This document shows, piece by piece, positions 1 to 9,738 of a DNA stretch of 64,000 nucleotides. The position numbers and the translations under genes were made by a program. Source of the DNA: Chrysemys picta bellii (Eukaryota > Chordata > Testudines > Emydidae); assembly GCF_011386835.1 (NCBI RefSeq), contig NC_088800.1, positions 24,170,572-24,234,571 of the forward strand, given 5' to 3'. Under the pieces are notes generated by a model. That model ran no database searches, was not told where the DNA came from, and saw only the letters and a list, made by a program, of their open reading frames with translations. The stretch's first letter is position 1, and every line of letters starts with the position of its first letter.

Positions 1-2115
1 GTGTCATTGGCTGGCCCTTTAAGGAGAGTCAGGCACAGCTTTGCCTGTGGTGGACAGCTACCCCCACAAATGATCCTGATGTGGTGGGGATCAGATGGCT
101 TGGTTCAATTATCAGACCCAGCTGGGGTGGAGTCAGATGATTTCCATAAAGGGCTGGGAGAGGTTAGTTAGGGAGAGGATCTACGGGAGGAAGGCTCCAT
201 TAAGGCTGATCCTGAAGAGATAAAGTGGCAGGAGAGAAGGAGGATCCGGTTGCAGGCCCCGGAGAGAGCCAGCACCCCAGGCACATGGCGTGGTGGAAGA
301 GGGGAATAAGGGTCCAGTCTGTGGAGAACCAAAGTGGACAAAGGACTCCAGGGAGGAGGCCTAGAGGGTCAGCGGTTTGGGTAGATGCTAGGTTTCCAAG
401 GACAAAGTCCTAAGGCTGAGCACTAGATGAGAAAGTGGGGTGGAAGGGTGGCCCATGAGGGAAGATGCTTTTTTGTGTTTCCTTTGGGACTATTGTTTGA
501 TTCTGATATCAAGACCCTGACAGTGGATGCTGAGATCAGGGAACACTGATGCATATTAACTTGAGAAGACAGACCCTGTGTAGAAGGGCTATAGCTAGCT
601 AAGGACTAGAATATATGATGCTGTTTTGGAACCAGAACTGACCGGGGTCTCATACCAAACCAAGGAAGACTGAGGACCAGGAGGAAAACTGAGGTGGGAA
701 TGAGTGGTGCCATGGCAGGCCACAGAAGAGTGCTGTGGAAGCCGATTCTACCACACCATATATTGTCTAAATTGACATTCAGCTGCTACTACCAGGGCTC
801 AGTATCCTCTCTGAAGCAGAAGTAGCCTCTGCATGGTATTATCAATGAGGCCTGTGTAACTTCTAAAGAACAGCAGCTGCATAAGCTGCTTTTTTGGGGG
901 GTGGGTGGGATAGGTTCCTATTATAGTTACTGTACATTAATCACTTCAGCTTTCTAGGATGTACTTGCTGGTTGGCATACACAGGGGAAATTGTCAGTAG
1001 TGCTTATGCTGGGGCCTTCAGAGTGAGAGCTGTAACTTTCAGTACTCATGTTTCTTTCACCAACCCTTGAATTGCTGTATAATCAAACAGCCTAATCCTG
1101 CAAATACTTACTCATGTGAATAGTCCACATAAGGATAACTTACATGAGTAAAAGTTTGAAGAATCATGCCAAAAATATTTCCAACTGTCAGATCCAAAGC
1201 CTATTGCAGTCAGTGGAAAGGTTCCTGTTGATTTCACTGGGTTTTGAATCAGTCCTCTGTAGCAGAATGATAATGGTGGATAACATAAAGCCTACCAAGG
1301 TAAACTTCAGTATATCCTTTTGTAGGAAGGTTCGGGTGCATGGTGGATACTACATTCTGAAGTCATAAAAAATGGAAATGAAATCTGTGGCACAAAAACA
1401 CCAACTCAACATGAGATTTTACTGGATGTCTACTTTGCAATACTGAATGGTAAGTTACGCACTAATAACCAAGTAAAAAATTAAACAGTATGAGATGGAA
1501 GATACCCACTCATTTAAGTTCATGTAATGCCCTATCAAATATCACATGTCTCTAGGCTTTTATAGGGCTGCCTGTCACTATAGTGTCTGGCCACCTGATA
1601 ATAGTGTTAGTGAAAGGAACACTATAAGGAAGATCAGCCCCAAAGTGTAATGGCCTTTAAAAAATTTTTTTTTTAAATAAGAGTCCAAAACTACTGATGT
1701 CTGTGCTGTTTCATGATTTTTAAATAAAAGCCATTAAAAGAGTTATCTGGTTGGATTTAAATACTTCCCTCCCTGCTAGCTCACTGTCCAGGTTTGGCAA
1801 TGACGACGCCAGGGACCTGGTGTCTACTGTCTGCCATAGTCCTGCGTGAGGCACAGCGTGTGGGAAGCAAGCTTACTGGATAGCACAGCTTTGTGTGCCC
1901 CCATGTGGACTGTGGAAATCAAGGAAGGAATGGCATCCTCCCTCCAGATGTGCCACCTTGAGTGGTGAGCTCTGCACCCCCTATTTGGACAATGACTAGA
2001 ACAATTTGGCTGTTAAACTGCAAAAATAATATCCCTGTTCTGCCACCTTTACTACCCATGTTGAATTGGACTTTGCTGTCTGAGTGCTCCCACTGACCTC
2101 AATAGGTCTAATTCT
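1..2115. other. No gene seen; old unique-like DNA
   Basis: I see no supported gene. The frames here are short and lack protein-like composition. Ordinary vertebrate intergenic or intronic sequence is the best description. The one structure that stands out is a short imperfect hairpin at 1191-1250, listed separately. Confidence 0.5.
1191..1250. repeat. Short palindromic repeat (GATCCAAAGC hairpin)
   Basis: The left arm begins GATCCAAAGCC and the right arm ends GGTTTTGAATC, which is its imperfect reverse complement, with CAGTCAGTGG and CCTGTTGATTTCACTGG between them. Short palindromes of the type GATCCAAAGCCCATTGAAG...CTTTGGATC are, from memory, scattered through reptile genomes as very old MITE-like relics. 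The class is inferred, not proven. Confidence 0.5.
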
Positions 2116-2123
2116 GTAGTTAA

Positions 2124-2640
2124 CAAGGGTGTGCACAAGGGGGGGCAAGCAGGGGCATCCCCCCAAAAATCTGTCTCCCCACAGCCCGAGGAGGGAGGCA
2201 GCTGCAGGGCATCTGGCTGCTGCCTGAGTTTCTCCCCCCATCCCTATAATCTGCAGCCAGTTGCTTCTCCGTCCCTGTTGCTAGAGTCCAATGGGTTGCC
2301 TCTGCCTTCACCCCTTGACTCACCTCAGTGGGGGGTCTGCAGAGCAGACAGAAGCTCTGGGACTCCAGCAGCCGGGAAGGAGAAGCAGCAGCTGTAGGGA
2401 TCCGGGAAGGAAGAGCTTAGTCAGCAGCCAGCCACCCTGCTGCTTCCTCCCACCCCAGACTGCAGGGACACAGGGAGTGCTGCTGCCCAGGGGAACCGCT
2501 GCCTCCTCGCTGCTGGGCATCCCTGACAGAGGCATCCCGAGAAATCGGGGGCGGGGAGGTGTCACGTGAACCTTTCATTTGTGTGTGTTTAACGTGCCCC
2601 TCCAAAAGCGGCCAAATTTAAATTCCTGTGCACACCCCTA
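2124..2640. mobile_element. Non-autonomous hAT-type DNA transposon with perfect 8-bp TSD
   Basis: The element starts CAAGGGTGTGCAC and ends GTGCACACCCCTA, so its ends are inverted copies. It is flanked on both sides by GTAGTTAA (2116-2123 and 2641-2648), a perfect 8-bp target duplication. Eight-base duplications and short inverted ends are the hallmark of the hAT superfamily. The 517-bp interior is moderately GC-rich and has no transposase-like frame, so it would have depended on an enzyme encoded elsewhere. The short frames inside have no recognisable product. Confidence 0.85.
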
Positions 2641-2666
2641 GTAGTTAAGGTACAAAACTGTGGGGC

Positions 2667-3511
2667 CAGTGTTCCCTTTAATTTTTTACATCCATGTGTG
2701 GAATTAATTTTGTTATGTGCACCAATTTGGAGGTGATTTGTGACACATCACCTTCATATTGGTGCACATAACAAAATTCATGTACTGGGGGTGGGGCCGA
2801 GGGGCTTGGAGAGTAGGAGGGGTCTCAGGGCTGGGGCAGAGGGTTAGGGTTCGGGGGGATGAGGGTGCTGGCTGGGGGGGGAAAGCTCTGGGGTGGGGCT
2901 GGGGATGAGGAGTTTGGGCTGTGGGAGGGGGCTCAGGGCTGGGGCAGAGGGTTGGGGTGCAGGAGGATGAGGGCTCTGGCTGGGGGTGCAAGCTCTGGGG
3001 TGGGGCTGGGGATGAGGAGTTTGGGGTGTGGGAGGGGGCTCAGGGCTGGGGCAGAGGGTTGAGGTGCAGGGGGTGTGGGTCTGGGGTGGGACCGGGGATG
3101 AGGGGTTTGGGGTGCGGGAGGGGTGGGCTCAGGACTGGGGATGAGGAGTTTAGGATGCAGGCTGATCAGGGGCTGCAGTGTGGAGAGAGGACTCTCCCCA
3201 GCCCTCTCTCGCCACAGCAGATTGGGGTACAGGGAGAGGTGCCTCGCTGCGGCAGCTCTGGCTGGGCTGGGCCAAGGGAAGAGCTTCTCTCCCCGGCAGT
3301 TCTGGCGGGCCTGGGCCAGGCTGGCAGGGAGGCGCTCCTCTCCCCCACCAGAGGCAGGTCTGCGCTGGGGCAGGTGAGGAGGGGCGCCTCTCCCCCGACC
3401 GGCCGCAGTACATCTGCGCTGGGGCAGGCAGGGAGGGGCGCCTCTCCCCGGCGCAGCCCTGAGCCCCTGCACGGTCTTAATAGGCATCTGTGCAGCTTAG
3501 AGGGAATTTAG
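2667..3511. mobile_element. hAT-like non-autonomous element carrying a G-rich minisatellite
   Basis: The left end reads CAGTGTTCCCTTTAATTTTT and the right end contains its decayed complement GCTTAGAGGGAATTTAG. Flanks TGTGGGGC (2659-2666) and GATGGGGC (3512-3519) agree at 6 of 8 positions and may be a worn target duplication. Near the left end, 2725-2780 forms a hairpin in which CACCAATTTGGAGGTGA pairs with TCACCTTCATATTGGTG. The interior is a G-rich tandem array. Long frames through 2859-3511 are by-products of the repeat and are not genes. Confidence 0.65.
2790..3150 (+). repeat. G-rich variable-unit minisatellite
   Basis: Degenerate units built from GGGATGAGGAGTTTGGGGTG, GGGAGGGGGCTCAGGGCTGG and GGGCAGAGGGTTGGGGTGC recur. 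The GATGAGG landmark falls at about 2905, 3011, 3098 and 3140, so successive units are about 106, 87 and 42 bp and have been shortened by internal deletion. The G-run density on the plus strand would allow G-quadruplex folding (inference). Confidence 0.75.
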
Positions 3512-6500
3512 GATGGGGCCCAAGTAATATAATGGAAAGAACATCAACACTTCTTTACAGTGTTGATTCTCAGTACGCTCTGAAAATCAGGTCCCTTTCA
3601 GGTGTCTCAAGTTGGACACCCAGAATCACTGAACACTTCTGGAAATCTTGGCTTCTAGTTTTTAATAATATAAGGCATTGGAAGTAACACGGACAAAGAA
3701 ATAACTTTTTTAAATGATCACCAGTCGAATTGTAACACTTCACTAAGTTTTCCATTATAAATCAAATTCACAATAAAAATGAATAATAAACTTTAGGAGT
3801 AAAATTTTGTGGGTCTTTTTAACAAAGCATATTAAAAGACAAAAATGCTGATGTGGATACAAGAGTAACAGAAAATCTACCATAATAGAAATATAAAATA
3901 AATTGATATGCAGGAGAAGAGTGATACAAGCTTGTAATATTGGAAGACTGAATTTTGGCCTGAACCTTATCCAGCCAGTGGCTTGGAGATGGGATAGAAA
4001 ACCATGTGTAAGATGAAACTTTGCCCACAAGGTCAACATTGGAGGGAATTCTTTTGCTGAGGGGAAAAATAGATTGTTGGGGCAATAGTGTTCCCATTAC
4101 TTTCACGAGGACTACATTTATTTTTTTCTAATAGCCAAGAAAATAGCACTGGTAAACGTTCCCTTCTAAGGATAACACTCTTCCATTTGTATGTTGTAAT
4201 GAAACCTCAAACAAATAGGAAACTACATATACAGTAACTTTTTATTTTTGCTATTCAGGTGTCATTCTGTCTAGAATATTCCTCGCCACTGGCCTGATCT
4301 AGTTCCAATTGAATTCAGTGGAACGAGTACACTGACTTTAGCAGGGAAATTCAGCCTCTAACTATAAAATAAGCAAAGGGGGCATATTATAAAAAGGAAC
4401 ACTCCAGTCTGGGGTGGGCTAAAGAGACTCCAGGTCCTTGGAATTTTGTGCCACAGCATCCACTAGGAAAAAGTTAGAGCTGATGGTATATGTTTTTCAG
4501 TGCCACACCTACATCCTTCATTATGGCCCTAAATCAGGAAAGCATTTAGCATGTGCTTAAGTAGTTTGCTGGATTGAGGCCTAACACAAGTGCATCAAGA
4601 GAACTTGCCCCAGCTGTGTGTTTACAGGTACTATTTTTCTCTCTTTTTGGCTCAGCCAATTACTAATTAATTTTTCATAGGCTGAGGTTTTGATTCCAGA
4701 AGAACAGATGGGCAGAAATTAAGAAGCATGAAAGATAAAGCAAGTTAACTTTTTTTAAGAGACCATATTTGAAACTGCAGAGAAAGTATTCTACATAGTC
4801 AAATGCTTGTGGAAATCCTGCAGAGGTCACTGTAACATTGTATTTCTACATAGGCAGGGGAAAACAGGCATAAAACACTAAGCTTTCAGATGCTCAACTG
4901 CCCCATCTATTACTTCAGCCTTTGTTTTTTCTGCAGTACATTTGGTGCATCACATTTTGACTCTGATCTTATGCCTGGTTTTCAGCCCGTTTGTTAAACA
5001 TTTGGTTCCATAGTCTCAGTTGTGGCCCCGGCGTTATGATGATTTACAGCAATTGAGGATCTGAGCAAGACAGAGAAATATTTTTCATTGATTCATGAAA
5101 GGTGCCAGTTTGACAGGTACCAATCCCAAAGACGGAAGTCTGTTTATTTACGGACAGGTATAATACATGCAGTAGAAATGCAAGGGTTCCCCATGCTGCC
5201 CGACCAATCTGTCTTAATCTGGAACTAGAAGAACCAGCTGTAGAGGTCAGGTCACAGTTCTGTCTCTATACCAATTCATTCTTTTGGGAGCCTGCTGTGA
5301 TTGCCTCCAAGAGTGTTATTGCCATTTGTGCTAGTGCTTTTGTGACATGGTCACTTGTCCATTGAGACCTGTATTCATGTCACATGGGCTACTGAAAATA
5401 TCTCATACTTCTGAAATTCTGCATGCAAATACACAGTGACAAAAAAACGGTATGCTAGACCATCTATGAAGACTTCAGTAGAATTAGGAACATCATGATA
5501 TTACTGAGTCAGTTTTTAAAAGGTTATTAGAACTGGATAATTTGACATTTTGATTAAAACAGCAATTTATTTGGTCTTGTGAAACTGTGTTCTTGTGAGA
5601 GAAGAAACTAATCTTGAAATGAAAAATATATAAGCATGGTGCTCTGTTTTTTTCTAAATGGGGCTGTGGAAGGCATAAATCATCTTCGTTCACATTTATC
5701 AAATAATAAAATTATAGACACTACATAATGAAATGCATTCATTAAAGAGGCACTGTGTAATGAAGCATGCTCTTCATCTCATAAAGCAGCATTTAGTTAT
5801 ATAGTTGAGAAAACACTAAAACTGCCACGTATGTTGCACAATTGGACTGCCTGATCCATTATGGAAGCAATACCCTAATGTTTTGTTCAATGTTATTTAA
5901 TCTTTGTTTACATGTGTTTTAAGGACTTAGTGTGCTTTTTGAGAGGGCTGCAAAGTGGTGTAGGTAGTAGAGATTTTTGTAGTAAGAATATTTACTCTTT
6001 GTGATTTCACATTTTTATAAGTGCCTAGGAACTTGGATTCATGCTTTTAATAAATGAAGTTGATTTTATATAGCATCAAAAGGGCACATAGAGCTTTAGA
6101 GATGTATGAAACAGGGTCTCTGCTTTAAAGAGTTTCCAATCTAAATAGAATAAATATTGCTTTCACGCAGAGCTGACATGTGTGGTTCCAAATACCACCA
6201 ACCATAAATTTAAGTATGGAGATTCTGATTCTTATTTACACAAAGATCACTGTACACCATTCTGGCAGAGTAAAGGGGCCTTAACGTAGATGTAAATTAT
6301 TTTAAGGCCCCTTTGCATTGTCAGAGTGAAGTAAAGCTGCCCTTGTGCAAATAAGAGTTAAGTCCAGAGCCTCTTACATTCTGCTTTGGGGGAACACAGC
6401 ACTGCACAAATTCTTATTACGCTGACACTCATGACTATTAACCACATTTCTGCTTATTCCTTTCTTCTTTGTACCTGAAGTGTGGAAGGCTCCCACTACC

Positions 6501-8390
6501 ATCTCTTTAAAAAAAATTGTCCAAACATATGCCTGTGTGACACTCCCATCACTTCCATACCCACACTTGGCTCCTTCTCACAATACACATGAAGCATTGG
6601 AAAGCAAGTGGAAGAAATTTCTTCCAACCCATTTAGAAAGTCTTTGTGCAAGTAGTTCACACTCCTCAACACCTTTCATCTGCTGTTTCCTGAACTGACC
6701 ACTTTCTTCAAGTGTCCACAGCCCATTTTTTAAAACATGGCAGTCACAGGGGACCCTGACAGTGTGGCACCTCTCATTAACAGCTGGAACTGATATTTCA
6801 GTAGCAAGTTCTAGTTAATGTAAAAATATACATATGCAATCCATGATTTTCCCTGAAGCAGGAGTTAAAATGTTCATAAGTACAGATGAACTGAAAAGAC
6901 TAAATTCAGTATATAGAGTGCTTATTACATCTGGAAAACTTTCAAATGGGGGGATGGGAATGTTTGTGCTGCTGTAGTAGTGCTTCTGCACTTTATTTGA
7001 GACAGAATAAGTCAGAACATTGCTCTGGATTGCTGCGGTCTCCTCATCCTGCCTGTGCAACTGCCCACAGCTTAAGAGCTCTGTTCCTTTATCACCAACT
7101 CAGCTGCTGCAATTCCAGAAGCCTCGGATTGGTGATCTAATCTCTTCTGCTATCACAGGCAGAGTAGGAAGCAGAATGCTGATCAGAGTGGTGTGGGAAA
7201 AGTGGGGGTTGGTATCAAATGATTTACATGGGAAGGTAGATTATTGGAGAGGGAAAGTGAAATTGAGCTAGGGATGAAGAGAGCAACCAGGGAGGGGCAG
7301 AGAGATCAGCTTGAGAGAGAGGAAAAATCAAGGAAGACCAAGAGGAAAGAGAGGGAGGGAAGGAGGGGGAGCAGAATGTGTTCAAAGGAGGGGAGAGGAC
7401 TGAACAAACAGACCATTGCAAGAGCCACAGGAGAACAAAGGTCTGAATTGCCAGACCTACTATAGGAAAAGTGAAATCAAAGATTAAAAACAGAACAGCC
7501 ACCACTTGCTTTAGTCATGAAACTGTCCTGGTGTGTTGGGAGTGAAATTCAGATCTGTTCCATGAAGTTATATGGGGCTTTGGCCTTTGATATCAGACCC
7601 TCAGACAGATCAGTTCCCAGCTATCTTAATGGGAAATGTCATGGAAAGTGGGGCTATTTAGAGTAATCAGAAAAATTGACTTACAATGCTGACTCTTGCC
7701 GTACATTACAGAAAGGAATACAGGTGATGTGGCAAATTGAAGCAATCCATAAAGTTCAACCGGAGAAAATACCTCCTTGCAAGTGGTAGATAGAATTAAT
7801 GCTGCCATCTGTTGCCAGAGAGCTCTCTGCAGGTCTCACAGCCAGCCCTTTCTGGAGTTGGACCCCTCATTGGGGCTAGGCTCTTTCAGTTTGGGAGCAA
7901 AAGGGCTACATTTAGCTTTGCTCAAATGAGGTTGCTGGACATTCTCCAGAGGGGTTATGTTACCGATCTATGCAAGTATTTCCGGACCAACTTTATCTGA
8001 TTCCCACTCTTATCCATCATCTACTTCAGATCAGAGTATTACAACCCTGGCTCCCTCCTATTTCTAGCCTCAGAGAACCAGGGACAAGCAGAGCAGGGCC
8101 TTGTCTGACATGGCTAAGTTTCTAATGGAAACTTGTCTTCAAAGCATTCCTATTTTACCATTTCAGACCATTTTAAAGTTTTACAGATGGATGACAGTCT
8201 TTCTTTTCTCATCCCAGCTTTGATAATTACCATTTGATGTTACATGTGCTCCCAGGGATGTCTCCAGGATCATGGTAGCAATAATTCTGATTTTAAGGAA
8301 GAAAGAAATTAATTTTCCTTCCAAGAAAAAAAATTCTGATCAGGTTTCTGTACAGGGAGAAAGCTTAAGCAAACACACACACACATACAG
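3512..8390. other. No gene seen; AT-rich single-copy-like DNA
   Basis: About 4.9 kb without a supported gene or a repeat I can name, apart from the hairpin at 6258-6330. Frames are short (at most about 95 codons), overlap on both strands and have no domain motifs. A purine-rich stretch lies at about 7240-7400. Confidence 0.5.
6258..6330. repeat. Hairpin palindrome (AAAGGGGCCTTAA arms)
   Basis: AAAGGGGCCTTAA on the left pairs with TTTAAGGCCCCTTT on the right. The outer arms, containing TCTGGCAGAGT and CATTGTCAGAGTG, also pair imperfectly. It looks like one of the short ancient palindromic repeats common in sauropsids. The assignment is from memory. Confidence 0.5.
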
Positions 8391-8490
8391 TTCATAGAAT
8401 CATAGAATATCAGGGTTGGAAGGGACCTCAGGAGGTCATCTAGTCCAACCCCCCGCTCAAAGGAGGACCAATTCCCAACTAAATCAGGGA
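8391..8490 (-). mobile_element. CR1 LINE 3' end
   Basis: Read on the plus strand it opens with TCATAGAATCATAGAATATC, followed by GGGTTGGAAGGGACCTCAGG and CATCTAGTCCAACCCCC. This is the reverse complement of the well-known CR1 3' terminus with its 8-bp terminal repeat (ATTCTATG). The downstream words CCAACTAAATCA match the CR1 3' UTR better than the SINE that borrowed the same tail. Only the last 100 bp or so is present, as is typical of 5'-truncated CR1 copies. Confidence 0.9.
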
Positions 8491-8560
8491 TTCAGGACGA
8501 ACAGAGACACATGGTGCCATGGATGTCAGTCACAGGCCTGGGCTGAGGTTGACTGCTATC

Positions 8561-8793
8561 CAGGGCCGGCGCAACCCATTAGGTGACCGCTAACATTTGG
8601 GAGGCAGCAACCGCGGCGGCCGGATCTTCGGCCGCCCCGGTCATCGTTGGTATTTTGGGGGTGGGAACTTCCGCTGCCTTTGTCGGGAACGGCATTTCGG
8701 GGGCAGGACCTTCCACCGCCTCTGTCGGGGGTGGCATTTCGGGGGCAGGACCTTCCGCCACCTAGGGTGGTAAAAAAGCTGGCGGCACTCCTA
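8561..8793. mobile_element. GC-rich hAT-like MITE with internal 42-bp tandem repeats
   Basis: The element begins CAGGGCCGGCGCAAC. It ends near GGCGGCACTCCTA. Flanks CTGCTATC (8553-8560) and ATGCTATC (8794-8801) match at 7 of 8 bases, consistent with a slightly mutated 8-bp target duplication. The interior at 8651-8763 consists of about 2.7 copies of a 42-bp unit containing CATTTCGGGGGCAGGACCTT; the last two start at 8693 and 8735, exactly 42 bp apart. Because 42 is divisible by three, the repeat stays open in frame and gives a spurious 60-codon frame. Confidence 0.6.
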
Positions 8794-9239
8794 ATGCTAT
8801 CAGGTACAAGGTCTCATCTCAGAAGGTTAACAAAGATGACAATGGCCATAGTGGAAAACAAGTGGTGGCACAGAAACCAATTCTTATTGGAGTCCGTGGG
8901 AATTGGGATTATATACCCAGGCAAACTTCAATGATCCAGTGTTCATATGATTCCTATCCAGTATTTCTGGGTATCCCCTCTGCATGTTACCAGTTGGCAC
9001 AGATATAGCTCTGTATAATCTCTGATCCAATAACTGGTGAATGCAAAGAATTAGATTTTTTAAGGGCTCTCCCCAGGTCGTTGTAAGGCATATTGGCATA
9101 GAGCTTAGTATAGCAGCATGCAGAAGCCAGCATTTAAATTGTCCATGCTTTATTTCTCCTGTGGATAAAAATCCAGGTCTGATAACCTGGCCATATAGAA
9201 GTCAGAGAGAGATTTTCCAATGACTTTATTGGGGCCTAG

Positions 9240-9588
9240 GAGTTCCTGTGATGTTACACTCCATATTCTTTATGAAAATATGCTTATGATATAGATTTGA
9301 CATAGCTGAGATATACTTCATGCAAGATGGCTCATGTAAGATATCATTGGAAAGGTTATGATTTACTGAATGTGATTATCCAGTTTGTATGCATGTACCA
9401 TTTCTGTATCTAAAGTTAGGAATATGGACTATGTGTATTGGGAAGCCACCCACCAGACAACAGCAGTCAGATCTGATGGGCCATTAGTAAGAAACAACAA
9501 GACTGTGAAGATAGTAATCTCTCTCCCTCCTAAGGGATGTCCTGAGACATAACTGTGACACTACTAGGTCAGGTGATCTTGTCTAGGG
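9240..9588. repeat. Probable dispersed repeat of unassigned class
   Basis: The stretch beginning ATGTTACACTCCATATTC, with TAAGATATCATTGGAAAGG and GATTATCCAGTTTGTATGC, resembles a sequence I remember as very common in turtle genomes. I cannot see terminal repeats, a coding frame or a target duplication, so class and exact ends are unknown. Confidence 0.35.
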
Positions 9589-9738
9589 TGACCAGGTGTC
9601 TGGTTTTCGACAGAAACATCCGGTCAAAGAGGGACCCTAGCGGCTCCGGTCAGCACCACCGACCGGGCTGTTAAAGGTCCTGTTGGCGGTGCTGCGATGC
9701 TAAGGCAGGCTAGTCCCTACCTGTCCTGGCACCATGCT
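9589..9738. mobile_element. Left-end fragment of a TAGGGTGACC-type MITE
   Basis: It begins TAGGGTGACCAGGTGTCTGG and continues with the GC-rich words GGGACCCTAGCGGCTCCGG and CACCACCGACCGGG. The opening resembles the TAGGGTTACCAT end of the element at 27232. The fragment stops where the next element begins (CAGGGTCGGC at 9739), and no matching right end was found, so it is probably truncated. Confidence 0.5.

Noticed and set aside
2921..3511. 196-codon and 184-codon overlapping frames
   Set aside because: They run through a G-rich minisatellite inside a transposon and give low-complexity peptides.
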